DNA of 41,324 nucleotides from a virus, in IMG/VR virus record IMGVR_UViG_3300020021_000025, positions 1-41,324 of that record. One strand, 5' to 3'. Made by a program: the position numbers and the translations under genes. The notes under the pieces are model-generated. The model searched no databases and had not been told where the DNA came from. It saw nothing but the letters and a program-made list of their open reading frames with translations. Of the stretch, positions 13,812 through 22,338 are shown in pieces (positions within the stretch are counted from its first letter, which is position 1; every line of letters begins with the position of its first letter).

Positions 13812-15880
13812 CGACGCCGACCCTCGAAAGCACGGTGACCGCCTCCGGTTTTGGCGGCGGTGGTTCGAGCGCTACGAAGAACGTGACCACCACCACGGCG
13901 AATCTCTTGACGGTCATCGTGTTCGCGGAAACCTCCCCCGCGGGGCTCATTGGGGCGCCAACCAATCCCGTCGTTTCCGTCACCGCGGCGGGACTCACCT
14001 TTACCCGCTACACCCAGGTTGCGCGCAATGATTCCTATACCTTGAATTTCGAGGTCTGGAGCGCGCCGCTCTTTGCGCCGCTCACCGCGTGGCCGGTGAC
14101 GATCACCATGAGCGACCCCGTCGATACCGGCTTGATTGTGCTATTCGGGGTGAAGAATTGCGATCCCTTAAATCCGTTCGATAGCGGGGTTGGCACCCTG
14201 CCCGCGAGTGTCGTCACGGGCGCGGGTTCCCCCACGGTGTCGAGCTACCAGACGACGCGCTCGAATGATTTGCTGCTCTATCTCTTCGGGATCGAATCTT
14301 TCACGATCAACACCGGCGGGGCGCCCGCGGGTTACACAGAGATCGGCGACTATTTTAGCTTTGTCGGCGGCAAGCAAGTCCATGTCGAGGTAGCGGTCGA
14401 TGCGCCGGGAGCGATTATCCCGGGCGCGATCTTCGTCTCGCCCGCGGCTGGCGGCACCAATTCTCTGATGCTGCTCATGGCCTTTCAAGGGCCGAGCGTG
14501 ACCGTCACAGTCCCCAATGTAGTGGGCGATTCGTTATCGGTCGCCGGCGCCGCCCTCATCGCCGCCGATCTGCAACTCGGTCTGCAGACGTTCGCCACCA
14601 GTTTCACCGTCGCCGATGGGCTCGTGATCTCGCAATCACCGAGCGCCGGCGCCACGGCCTTGGGGGGCGATGCGGTCGCGCTCATTTTGAGCTTAGGCTT
14701 GCCGCCGCTCTGGACGATCTCGCCCGACTGGCAAACACCGGTGCGTGAGAAGCTCGGGTTTTTGACCGATGTGCTCCCCGCTTGGACGGCTTCCGAGCAA
14801 CGGCGCAGCTTGCGCATCGCACCCAGGCGGGTCTTTAGTTTCTCAACGCTCGCAAGCTTTGCTGAGAAACGCTACATCGAAAACGCGCTCTTCGCCTGGG
14901 CGGCTCTGGTGTGGTATGTCCCGATCTTCCCGGATGGGCAGCATCTGACCTCGCCGGTGTCGATCGGCGATACCACGATTGCCTGCGATACCGTCGATCG
15001 CGATTTCGTTGCGGGCGGCGTTGCCATCGTGATCGCAGATGCGCAAACCATCGAGGTGTTGCAAATCTCAACGGTGGCGAGCAATGCCTTGAACCTCTCG
15101 GCGCCCGTGACCGCGGCCCATGCGGTTGGGATGCGCCTCTATCCACTGCGGCGCGCGAGGTTATTGGCATTCACCAAACTTGCGCACGATTCGCAGCAGA
15201 CGTTCTCGCTCTCGATCGACTTTACCATCGACGAGCCGTGCGACTGGCCTGCGGCCTCAGGGTTGCCGGCCTACCGGACGCTCCCGGTGCTCGAAGATTC
15301 ACCCGATGTGTCAAGCCCACCATCCGGGGATTACACGCGCGATGCGCATATCATTGATTCCTCGACCGGCGCGATCTCTGTCATCGATACCGCGCTATTG
15401 GGATTCCCGGGCACGATCCATGAATGGTTTTTGAAGGGCCGCACCGCGCGCTCGAACTTCCGCAAGCTCCTGTATCTCTTGAAAGGGCGCGCCGGGATGA
15501 TCTGGGTCCCCTCCTATAACGCGGATTTGATGCTGCTCGAATCACTCGGCAGTGCCGCCGTCGCGATGACGGTCGAGGCGGTGGGGCTGCCGACACTTGG
15601 CGTCGTGCAAAACCGGCGCGACATCCGGATCGAGTTGACCTCGGGGACCATTTACTACCGGCGCATCGTGAGCGCCGCCGCGGGCAGCCCAGGGCAGGAA
15701 GTTGCCACCATCGATAGCGCGCTCGGAGCGACGGTGACCCCGGCGCAAATCCGCCGCATCTCCTTCATGGCGCTCTCTCGCTTGGATGCGGATGAAATCG
15801 AGATTCAGCATTTGAGCATGGCCGATGGCGTAGCGACCGCACAGACGCCCTTTCGCGCGTTCAATTACGAGCCCGTATGA
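13808..15880 (+). CDS. Tail tip protein with PASTA-like domain
   Basis: A 690-residue protein after the tape measure, in the distal-tail position. Residues 1-225 are Ser/Thr/Gly-rich strands resembling a carbohydrate-binding or jelly-roll fold. Residues about 232-297 read like a PASTA repeat (VPNVVGDSLSVAGAALIAAD, then VISQSPSAGA). Residues about 300-690 resemble the common siphovirus tail protein preceding DUF2163 genes, with SLSIDFTIDEPCDWPA and LYLLKGRAGMIWVPSYNADL. It overlaps the tape measure and the next gene with ATGA junctions. PASTA domains bind peptidoglycan in bacterial proteins, so cell-wall contact is a plausible role. Confidence 0.75.
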   Translation: MTTPTLESTVTASGFGGGGSSATKNVTTTTANLLTVIVFAETSPAGLIGAPTNPVVSVTAAGLTFTRYTQVARNDSYTLNFEVWSAPLFAPLTAWPVTITMSDPVDTGLIVLFGVKNCDPLNPFDSGVGTLPASVVTGAGSPTVSSYQTTRSNDLLLYLFGIESFTINTGGAPAGYTEIGDYFSFVGGKQVHVEVAVDAPGAIIPGAIFVSPAAGGTNSLMLLMAFQGPSVTVTVPNVVGDSLSVAGAALIAADLQLGLQTFATSFTVADGLVISQSPSAGATALGGDAVALILSLGLPPLWTISPDWQTPVREKLGFLTDVLPAWTASEQRRSLRIAPRRVFSFSTLASFAEKRYIENALFAWAALVWYVPIFPDGQHLTSPVSIGDTTIACDTVDRDFVAGGVAIVIADAQTIEVLQISTVASNALNLSAPVTAAHAVGMRLYPLRRARLLAFTKLAHDSQQTFSLSIDFTIDEPCDWPAASGLPAYRTLPVLEDSPDVSSPPSGDYTRDAHIIDSSTGAISVIDTALLGFPGTIHEWFLKGRTARSNFRKLLYLLKGRAGMIWVPSYNADLMLLESLGSAAVAMTVEAVGLPTLGVVQNRRDIRIELTSGTIYYRRIVSAAAGSPGQEVATIDSALGATVTPAQIRRISFMALSRLDADEIEIQHLSMADGVATAQTPFRAFNYEPV

Positions 15881-16719
15881 CCTACCCCACCTACGAGCTC
15901 TCGATCGATGCCGGGGAGCCCGTGCTCCTCTACGATTTCTCCGTGGGCTCGGCACACTGGCGCTACACCTCCGCGGATCGGCCGATTCCCTATCTCGGCA
16001 ACAGTTTCACACCGCTCGCGATCAGCTCGGGTTCGATCAACCAGGGCAATGAGATCAAGAAAAAAACCTTAGCCGTGACGGTGCCCTTGGATGCCTTGGT
16101 GGTGCAGCGGCTGCAGAATTTCCCGCCCTCGAGCGATTTTCTCTTGACGATCATCACGCTTCATCAAACGGATCCCGATATCCAGGGGTATACCGTGTTC
16201 GTTGGCCGCGTGGTCGGGCAATCCCAAGCGGGCACCGTGATCTCGCTTAACTGTGAACCCGCGTACACCGGCGTCAAGACGACGGGCCTTCGGCGCCGCT
16301 GGCAGCTTAATTGCGCGCACGTCCTCTACGGCATCGGCTGTACCCTCAACCCCACGGACTTTCGCGTGGTCTCGGCGATCACCGCGGTCGCGGGCCCCGT
16401 CGTGACCTTGAGCGGCCTCTCGCCGCCCGCCGGGCTCTCCTGGCCTGGAGGCTATCTCGAATGGGCCTCAGGGTTTGGCTACCTCGAGCGCCGCTCGATC
16501 AACTCGGCCTCCGGGACCACGCTCACCTTGAACTATGGCGCACCGGATCTCGTCGCCGGGCTTGCGGTCAATGTCTATCCCGGGTGCGATCACTCGACCG
16601 CGGCCTGCATCGCGTTCGTGCCACCCGGGGGCACGATCGGGGAAGGGAACATTTTGAATTACGGCGGCCAGCCCTATATCCCGTCGATCAATCCCTTGGC
16701 CGGCAACCCGATTTATTAA
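15877..16719 (+). CDS. Tail tip protein, DUF2163/BR0599 type (gpL-like)
   Basis: A 280-residue protein. The opening YELSIDAGEPVLLYDF and the C-terminal LNCAHVLYGIGCTLNPTDF are characteristic of DUF2163/phage_BR0599 tail proteins. Four cysteines remain in pairs (C..C in the segment just quoted and in PGCDHSTAAC), recalling lambda gpL, which holds an iron-sulfur cluster. It is expected to form part of the tail tip ring between tape measure and hub. Confidence 0.85.
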   Translation: MTYPTYELSIDAGEPVLLYDFSVGSAHWRYTSADRPIPYLGNSFTPLAISSGSINQGNEIKKKTLAVTVPLDALVVQRLQNFPPSSDFLLTIITLHQTDPDIQGYTVFVGRVVGQSQAGTVISLNCEPAYTGVKTTGLRRRWQLNCAHVLYGIGCTLNPTDFRVVSAITAVAGPVVTLSGLSPPAGLSWPGGYLEWASGFGYLERRSINSASGTTLTLNYGAPDLVAGLAVNVYPGCDHSTAACIAFVPPGGTIGEGNILNYGGQPYIPSINPLAGNPIY

Positions 16720-16731
16720 AGGAGGTGCACG

Positions 16732-16980
16732 ATGTGGGTCCAATTGGCGATTCTGGTGGTTGCCGCGATTTTAAGTTACGCGTTGACGCCGAAGCCGCAG
16801 ACTCCGCCGCCCGATCAGCTCTCGGACGTCTCAGTTCCAACGATCGAGATCGGTAAGCCGGTATCGGTCGCGTTCGGCGAGGTGTGGGTGGATGACAGCA
16901 ACATCCTCTGGTACGGGGATCTCTCGAGCCAGGCGTTCTCGCCTCCCGGGGGCAAGGGTGGCGGGGGCTCGTTCTCATGA
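16732..16980 (+). CDS. Small membrane-anchored tail assembly protein
   Basis: An 82-residue protein preceded by a near-perfect ribosome binding site AAAGGAGGTG. Residues 3-18 are hydrophobic (VQLAILVVAAILSYAL), followed by a Pro-rich linker and a short strand-rich domain with SVAFGEVWVDDSNILWYG. Proteins like this occur between gpL-type and hub genes. The C-terminus is Gly-rich. The product could be a tail-tip accessory. It overlaps the next gene by four bases. Confidence 0.6.
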   Translation: MWVQLAILVVAAILSYALTPKPQTPPPDQLSDVSVPTIEIGKPVSVAFGEVWVDDSNILWYGDLSSQAFSPPGGKGGGGSFS

Positions 16981-17198
16981 GCGAGGTGCGCGTGCGGATC
17001 GAGCACATTCGCGCCGCGCGTTTCTGTGGCGATGGGCTTCGCGTGTGGTTGAAGCATCATGGATTCGATCAGGCCATCTTTTTGCGGGAGGGGATTGCGG
17101 CGAAAGATCTCGAAGCCACGGGCGATGGCTTCGCGCTGCATGTGGCCGCCATCGCGCGAGCTCGCCATCAAGCCGCCGTCACGGAGGGGCTCCTCTAA
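16977..17198 (+). CDS. Small tail assembly protein (gpI/K position)
   Basis: A 73-residue protein starting MSEVRVRIEHIRAARFCGDGLRVWLKHHG, which fits a small protein commonly found just before the tail hub in this kind of phage. It has one cysteine and no obvious catalytic motif. It overlaps its upstream neighbour (ATGA) and abuts the hub gene. Role inferred from position only. Confidence 0.6.
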   Translation: MSEVRVRIEHIRAARFCGDGLRVWLKHHGFDQAIFLREGIAAKDLEATGDGFALHVAAIARARHQAAVTEGLL

Positions 17199-19436
17199 AT
17201 GGGCGGCAAGAGCGGAGGTGTTGCGGGCTATCGGTATTTCCTGGGGCTGCATTTCGGCGTCTCGCACGGGCCCGTGGATGAGTTCTTGGAGCTGCGTGCC
17301 GGGGATCGTCAGGCCTGGACCGGCTCCGTCACCGCGAGCGGGCAGATCACGATCGACGCGCCGAGTCTCTTTGGCGGCGATACCAAGGAAGGGGGGATCC
17401 AAGGCACGCTCGATGTGATGATGGGCGAGCCAACCCAGGGCGTAAACGCGTATCTGCTCGCGCAGCAGGGTGCACCGCAACCCGGGTATCGGGGCCTCTT
17501 TACCTTGGCGTACGAAGGCGGGCTGATCGGCAGCAACAACCCGTATCCGAAGCCCTGGAGTTTCAGGTTCCGCCGCGCGCTGAAAGGTTGGTCGAACAAC
17601 ATCACCTGGAATCCGACGACGGCCGCGATCACGCTCTCCTCGGGCGTCATCGGCATGAACCCTGCGCATATCGTGTACGAGACCTTGACGAATCCGGATT
17701 GGGGGATGGGGTATCCGATTTACGCACTCGATAATACGGTGTTCACCGCGACCGCCCTTGCGCTCTATGACGAGGGCTTTGGGCTGTGCCTCTTGTGGAA
17801 TCGGCAGGATACGATCGATTCGTTTCTGCAGAAGATCATGGACTATATCGGCGGCGTGCTCGTGACCTCGCCGATTACCGGCCTCTTCCAGTTGACGCTC
17901 ATCCGCGGCGGCTATGACCCGGCGATGCTGCCGGTCTTTACCGACGATGATGTGATCGAGGTGACCAACAAGGAGGACACGACCCTCACCAATTCGGTCA
18001 ACGAGATGTGGGTCAAGTACTTCGACCCGCTCACCAAACAGACTCAATCGGTGGCGCTGCAGGCCTTGGGGGCCGTGCAATCTCAAGGGGTCGTGGTCTC
18101 GGATACTAAAACCTTTACCGGCATCGCGACCGCGGACTTGGCGGCGCGCGTCTGTCAGCGCGAGCTCGCCGGCTCCACGGTTCCCTTGAAGCGCGCGCAG
18201 TTGAAGATGAAACGCTCGGCCTACCTACTCACGCCGGGGGGTCTGTTCGTTGGGCAATTCCCCAAATCGATGGCGTTGGCTTCGGTGATCTTTCGCGTGG
18301 GCGAAATTGATACTGGCACCTTGCTCGACGGCTCGATCGCGCTCACGGTGGTCGAGGACGTCTTCTCGATGCCTGCGGATACCTACATCGCGCCGCAGAC
18401 GTCCGGCTGGACGCCGCCGAACAATAACCCGATCGCCGCCTCTATTTTCACGCCCTATGAGCCGGATTTTCGCTCGCTCTACAAGCTATTGGGCTCGACC
18501 AAGGCGCTCGCGCTCTCGGGCACCGTGGCCTATGACGGTATTCTCGTCGCGCGCCCCGATCCCCTTTGTCAGAACTACAACGATTTCACCGAAGTCGGGG
18601 GCGCAGGGTATGTCAATCATGGGGCCTGGTCGTTTTCGCCGACCGGTGTGATTCAAACGACGATTGAGCCTTTCGATCTTGCGATGACGCTCGCGACGGC
18701 GCTTGATCTTGCGCACGTCGTGGTGCCCTGCGCGGCCTGGATCGTGGACACCGTTCCCGAGCTCATCAATGTGACCGCCGTCAATGTCTCGACCGGCGTG
18801 TGCACGATCGCGCGCGGCTGCGCCGACACGATCGCCTCTGAGCACCTCGCGACGGCGCGCGTCTATTTTGTCGATGGCTACATCGGGAGCGATGGAATTC
18901 CCTATGTTGCGGCCGAGGTGGTGCATAACAAACCGTGCGCGAATGCGCCATTGGGACAGTTGGACCCCTCGCTCGCAACCGATATCCCGGTGACCTTGAT
19001 CGCGCGAGCGCTGCTGCCGTATCCGCCGGCGTTTCCTAAGATCAATGGCACGCGCTACGATCTTGCCTCCGCACCCACCGGGCCCTTTACGCTATCCTGG
19101 GTCGAGCGCAATAGGCTCACCCAGGCCGATGTCATGGTCGATCAGACCGCCGCGACCGTGACGCCGGAGACCGGCACGACCTACACGATCCGCGTGATCG
19201 ACACCGCGGGACCTACGCTGCTGGCGACGTTCTCTGGGTTGACAGGGACCTCGCAGCTCATCAATGCGGGCGCCTCGGCCGCGCTCTCGATCGAGTTGGA
19301 GTCGCACCGCGGTGGACTTACATCGCTGCAGCATTGGGCGATTCCGGTCACATTCACAAATAACTCGACCGGCATGACCGACGAGACTGGCACCCAAATC
19401 GATACGGAATCGAGCGTCGACATTTTCAGTGAGTAA
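17199..19436 (+). CDS. Central tail hub / tip attachment protein (gpJ-like)
   Basis: A 745-residue protein in the tail hub position. The segment HFGVSHGPVDEFLELRAGDRQAW is conserved in hub proteins of DUF2163-type siphoviruses. The middle has TNPDWGMGYPIYALDN and GGVLVTSPITGLFQLTLIRGGYD, again hub-like. The last 120 residues read like a fibronectin-type strand domain (FTLSWVERNRL, then TTYTIRVIDTAG). It should close the tail tip and may contact the receptor. It is the longest late gene after the tape measure. Confidence 0.85.
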   Translation: MGGKSGGVAGYRYFLGLHFGVSHGPVDEFLELRAGDRQAWTGSVTASGQITIDAPSLFGGDTKEGGIQGTLDVMMGEPTQGVNAYLLAQQGAPQPGYRGLFTLAYEGGLIGSNNPYPKPWSFRFRRALKGWSNNITWNPTTAAITLSSGVIGMNPAHIVYETLTNPDWGMGYPIYALDNTVFTATALALYDEGFGLCLLWNRQDTIDSFLQKIMDYIGGVLVTSPITGLFQLTLIRGGYDPAMLPVFTDDDVIEVTNKEDTTLTNSVNEMWVKYFDPLTKQTQSVALQALGAVQSQGVVVSDTKTFTGIATADLAARVCQRELAGSTVPLKRAQLKMKRSAYLLTPGGLFVGQFPKSMALASVIFRVGEIDTGTLLDGSIALTVVEDVFSMPADTYIAPQTSGWTPPNNNPIAASIFTPYEPDFRSLYKLLGSTKALALSGTVAYDGILVARPDPLCQNYNDFTEVGGAGYVNHGAWSFSPTGVIQTTIEPFDLAMTLATALDLAHVVVPCAAWIVDTVPELINVTAVNVSTGVCTIARGCADTIASEHLATARVYFVDGYIGSDGIPYVAAEVVHNKPCANAPLGQLDPSLATDIPVTLIARALLPYPPAFPKINGTRYDLASAPTGPFTLSWVERNRLTQADVMVDQTAATVTPETGTTYTIRVIDTAGPTLLATFSGLTGTSQLINAGASAALSIELESHRGGLTSLQHWAIPVTFTNNSTGMTDETGTQIDTESSVDIFSE

Positions 19437-19442
19437 CGAACT

Positions 19443-19784
19443 ATGACCATCAAATTCTCGGGATTCACCGCGGCAAGCAGTGCGGCGCTCGTCGACCAAC
19501 CCGTGGGACTGCAGTCCGGCGGCAATGTTCGCTGGACGTGGGCAATGGTCGCGGCGCTCATCGGGGTGGCGAAGTTCACCGCCAACATCGGCGATGGGAC
19601 CAATGTCGCCTACACCGTCAATCACGCGCTCAGCACCCGCGATGTGCAAGTGACGGTCTACCGCAACGGCACGCCGTATGATGAGGTGATCGTCGATATC
19701 GCGCACACCGATGCGAATAATGTGACGGTGACCTTCTCCACGCCGCCGACCACGAATCAATTCCGCGTCGTGATCTGGGCCTGA
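19443..19784 (+). CDS. Tail fibre-associated domain protein
   Basis: A 113-residue protein. The second half (FTANIGDGTNVAYTVNHAL, then DVQVTVYRNGTPYDEV) is a small strand-rich domain seen many times in tail fibre and receptor-binding proteins. The first 45 residues include a short helix that may attach it to the hub. It lies between hub and fibre genes. Confidence 0.7.
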   Translation: MTIKFSGFTAASSAALVDQPVGLQSGGNVRWTWAMVAALIGVAKFTANIGDGTNVAYTVNHALSTRDVQVTVYRNGTPYDEVIVDIAHTDANNVTVTFSTPPTTNQFRVVIWA

Positions 19785-19785
19785 T

Positions 19786-20916
19786 ATGCCGAGCGTTCTC
19801 TCAAGGCTACGCGGGCTCTTGGCTCCTACCACGCTCGACCAACCGCTGCGCCTGGCGGATAGCACCGGCGGCAGCGGCACCAGCCTACTGACGACGAAAG
19901 GCGATCTCCTGGGTTACGACACGGTGCCCGATCGGGTACCGGTGGGCGCTGATGATCTGGTCGTCACGGCTGATTCAACCGCGCCGCTCGGCCTATCGTA
20001 TAAAGCGCCGACGCCGCTAACGACGAAAGGCGACATTCTCACTTTTGACACAAGTGTCGCGCGGCTCGGCGTCGGGCCGGATACCTACGTCATTACGGCC
20101 GACTCGACGCAGGCGAAGGGCATCAAATGGGCGCCCGGCAGCGGCTCGCTCACCGTGACGGACGGCAGCACGACCTTGACCGGCGTCACCGAATTGAACT
20201 GCACCAGCGGTATCGCCGTATCGAGCGGTGGTGCGGGCATCGCGGATCTTGCGGCAAGCGGCGGCGGCGGCGGCGGCGGGAATGTGACCGCCGATACGCA
20301 TCCCGCAACGGCGGATCCTGCGGATGATGAATTTGAGGGCGGCGCTCTTGATACGGCGGGCACGCGCTTTGCGGGGGCAACTGCGTGGGCCTGGAGCAAT
20401 CAGGGCACATCGACGGCCACGCTTGCCAACGGCTCACTCCTATTTCTTGCTCAAGCGGACAGCCAAATTCATTTCATTTTGCAGGTCGCACCGTCGCCGT
20501 CGTGGCGCTATCACCTCAAGGTGCACTCATTCGCTCCCGGAACTCCAGCGGGATCGGTCTACGGATTTGCGGTGTATGGGAGCGGTTCGACTAAAAATTA
20601 TTTGTTCGGGCAAGACTGCTCGGACGGCAAGCTCAGGATTCATCGGTTCACCGGCACCGGCACCTACGATAGTTCGCCCTATACCGGCATCCCTTTCGGC
20701 ATTGCGCCCTTCGCTCCGGTGTATCTCGAGATCGAGAATGATGGCACCTCGCTCTATTTCAGGGCATCGACGACCGGCATCGACGGCTCTTTCGTGCAGG
20801 TGTTTACGCAGGCGCTCTCGACCTGGGTCACCTCAGTGACCAATATCGGCGTGATGGGGCTGTGCTCCGACGCGGGCGCCGGCGGCGTCATCGACTGGGA
20901 CCGGCGGATCGCATGA
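19786..20916 (+). CDS. Tail fibre protein with lectin-like C-terminal domain
   Basis: A 376-residue protein. Residues about 36-105 contain two copies of a shaft repeat (TTKGDLLGYDT...VVTADST and TTKGDILTFDT...VITADST), common in phage fibres. A Gly-rich hinge (SGGGGGGG) at about 160 leads into a C-terminal domain starting DEFEGGALD that resembles concanavalin-like jelly-roll folds (YLEIENDGTSLYF). Likely the host-range determinant. It overlaps the lysozyme gene by four bases. Confidence 0.75.
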   Translation: MPSVLSRLRGLLAPTTLDQPLRLADSTGGSGTSLLTTKGDLLGYDTVPDRVPVGADDLVVTADSTAPLGLSYKAPTPLTTKGDILTFDTSVARLGVGPDTYVITADSTQAKGIKWAPGSGSLTVTDGSTTLTGVTELNCTSGIAVSSGGAGIADLAASGGGGGGGNVTADTHPATADPADDEFEGGALDTAGTRFAGATAWAWSNQGTSTATLANGSLLFLAQADSQIHFILQVAPSPSWRYHLKVHSFAPGTPAGSVYGFAVYGSGSTKNYLFGQDCSDGKLRIHRFTGTGTYDSSPYTGIPFGIAPFAPVYLEIENDGTSLYFRASTTGIDGSFVQVFTQALSTWVTSVTNIGVMGLCSDAGAGGVIDWDRRIA

Positions 20917-21326
20917 GCGCCGCCGATATCGCCGAAGCGCGGGCGGAACCCTCCGAGGGCTTCCGTTCCATGAAGTACTTGGACACGCGCGGCAATGAAT
21001 CCATAGGCATCGGTTTCAATATTGCCGCCGGCATTAGCCTGCGGGCCGCCCGCGCGCTCTTTCGCGAGCAGCTCGCCGAACGGGCCGATGCGCTTGGCGG
21101 TTACTGGTGGGCGAAGGGCCTGGATGATGCCCGGATGTCGGTCGTGATCGAGATCGCGTTCAACGGCGGCGTTTCCGGTTTGCTCCATTTCCCCAAGATG
21201 CTCGCCGCGATCGGCGCGAAGAACTGGCAGGCCGCGCACGATGAATGCCTGGACTCCGATGCGGCGCGGGAGTTGCCGACTCGCTACAATCCGCTGGCGA
21301 AAATACTGCTGACCGGCGTCACGTAA
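20913..21326 (+). CDS. Endolysin, T4-type lysozyme (muramidase)
   Basis: A 137-residue glycoside hydrolase that cleaves the N-acetylmuramic acid to N-acetylglucosamine bond. The signature E15-x8-D24-x5-S30 in SEGFRSMKYLDTRGNESIGIGFN aligns with Glu11, Asp20 and Thr26 of T4 lysozyme. The usual Thr is Ser here. No N-terminal signal-anchor is visible, so export is expected to need a holin. The ATG at 20913 overlaps the fibre stop. It begins the lysis cassette. Confidence 0.85.
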   Translation: MSAADIAEARAEPSEGFRSMKYLDTRGNESIGIGFNIAAGISLRAARALFREQLAERADALGGYWWAKGLDDARMSVVIEIAFNGGVSGLLHFPKMLAAIGAKNWQAAHDECLDSDAARELPTRYNPLAKILLTGVT

Positions 21327-21390
21327 ATGAATCGAAGATCTATGAAGTCGGACGCGCCGTCAGCGCGCCGCCTTCGCTATAACATCGCCC

Positions 21391-21573
21391 ATGCTCAAGG
21401 CGATGCTCACATGGCTGCATGACAACCGAACCAAGGTCACGGGGTATGCGGGCGTTGTTTTGGGCGCCATCCAGGGCGTCCAAGGTCAAGGCTGGCGCAC
21501 GGTGGCGCTTGGCGTCGCGGTCGCCCTCGTCGGCCATTACAACGACTGGGCGAATCGCGCGGCCGGGCCTTAA
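21391..21573 (+). CDS. Small membrane protein, holin candidate 1
   Basis: A 60-residue protein with two short hydrophobic stretches, VTGYAGVVLGAIQGV and TVALGVAVALVGHY, separated by QGQGWR. Size, two segments and position directly after the lysozyme suggest a holin, which opens the inner membrane to release endolysin. Of the three membrane proteins in the cassette this one is most holin-like, but the sequence alone does not settle it. Confidence 0.55.
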   Translation: MLKAMLTWLHDNRTKVTGYAGVVLGAIQGVQGQGWRTVALGVAVALVGHYNDWANRAAGP

Positions 21574-21574
21574 G

Positions 21575-21916
21575 GTGAGCCGCTTCGGTCAGACGGGCAT
21601 CGTGATCGCCAAGTGCGATCGTGCGGTCGATGCGTATCAGCACATCGACCGCACGCGGCAGGAGGTCTACGAGCACTTGGTGCGCCTGGAAGTGCTCGAG
21701 CGCGAGATGATCGCGGTCAAGAACTCGGTGCGCGGGGAGCTCTCCGACACCGGCATCTGGGACGTGGTGAAAGCCAAGCTCGATGGGAAGACGGTCGAGA
21801 GCGCGATCGACTGGCGGACGTGGGCGATTCGGGGGGTCCTCGGCAGCTTGGGGGGACTGACCGTGTTAGGTATCGTCTTCCTGTTGAAAACGGCGTGGAA
21901 GGTACTCTCGACGTGA
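21575..21916 (+). CDS. Coiled-coil membrane protein, holin candidate 2
   Basis: A 113-residue protein starting at GTG 21575, one base after the previous stop. Residues about 20-60 are a charged helix (HIDRTRQEVYEHLVRLEVLEREM) and residues 85-105 are a single membrane segment (GVLGSLGGLTVLGIVFLL). Some phage holin-like proteins have this helix-then-anchor plan. It shares an ATGA junction (TGATG) with the next gene. Confidence 0.55.
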   Translation: MSRFGQTGIVIAKCDRAVDAYQHIDRTRQEVYEHLVRLEVLEREMIAVKNSVRGELSDTGIWDVVKAKLDGKTVESAIDWRTWAIRGVLGSLGGLTVLGIVFLLKTAWKVLST

Positions 21917-22338
21917 TGAACCGCGAATTGGGGTTATTGGCGATCTCGGGCCTCATTTTGGGGCTGGTGCTGCTGCTCGTCGTTCTCACCCTGGTGCACC
22001 GCCGGCGCTTGAATCAGATCAGCGACCGGCTCGCCGAGGGCGCGGTCGACAACGGCGAGACCTTGAAGGGTGTGGTCGAACGGGAAAACGATGCAACCCG
22101 CAAGCATGTGTCGGGCGCGGTCGATGCCATCCGCCAAGACACCAAGAACACCAAGCAGACGATCTACGACTTCGTCGAGCGCCAGACCATGGATACCAAC
22201 GAATTTCGGGGCCAGATGACCGGCGTGAAGGATCGGGTGCAGCACTTGATCCGGGTGGGCGACACGCTCGCCGACCGGTTGCGCTCGCTGCCTGGGCAGA
22301 TCCGGGAATTGTTCCACGGGAAGCAGCCGCCGCCGTGA
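21916..22338 (+). CDS. N-anchored coiled-coil membrane protein
   Basis: A 140-residue protein with an N-terminal membrane segment (LGLLAISGLILGLVLLLVVLTLV, residues 5-27) followed by a long charged helix. This is the anchor-then-helix plan of inner-membrane spanin subunits, although the next gene fits Rz better. It lies between holin candidates and Rz, so a lysis or envelope role is inferred. The start ATG overlaps the previous stop. Confidence 0.55.
   Translation: MNRELGLLAISGLILGLVLLLVVLTLVHRRRLNQISDRLAEGAVDNGETLKGVVERENDATRKHVSGAVDAIRQDTKNTKQTIYDFVERQTMDTNEFRGQMTGVKDRVQHLIRVGDTLADRLRSLPGQIRELFHGKQPPP

Noticed and set aside
16815-18086. Leftward 423-residue frame in the tail hub region
   Set aside because: It is antisense to coupled tail genes; no start context or domain was found.
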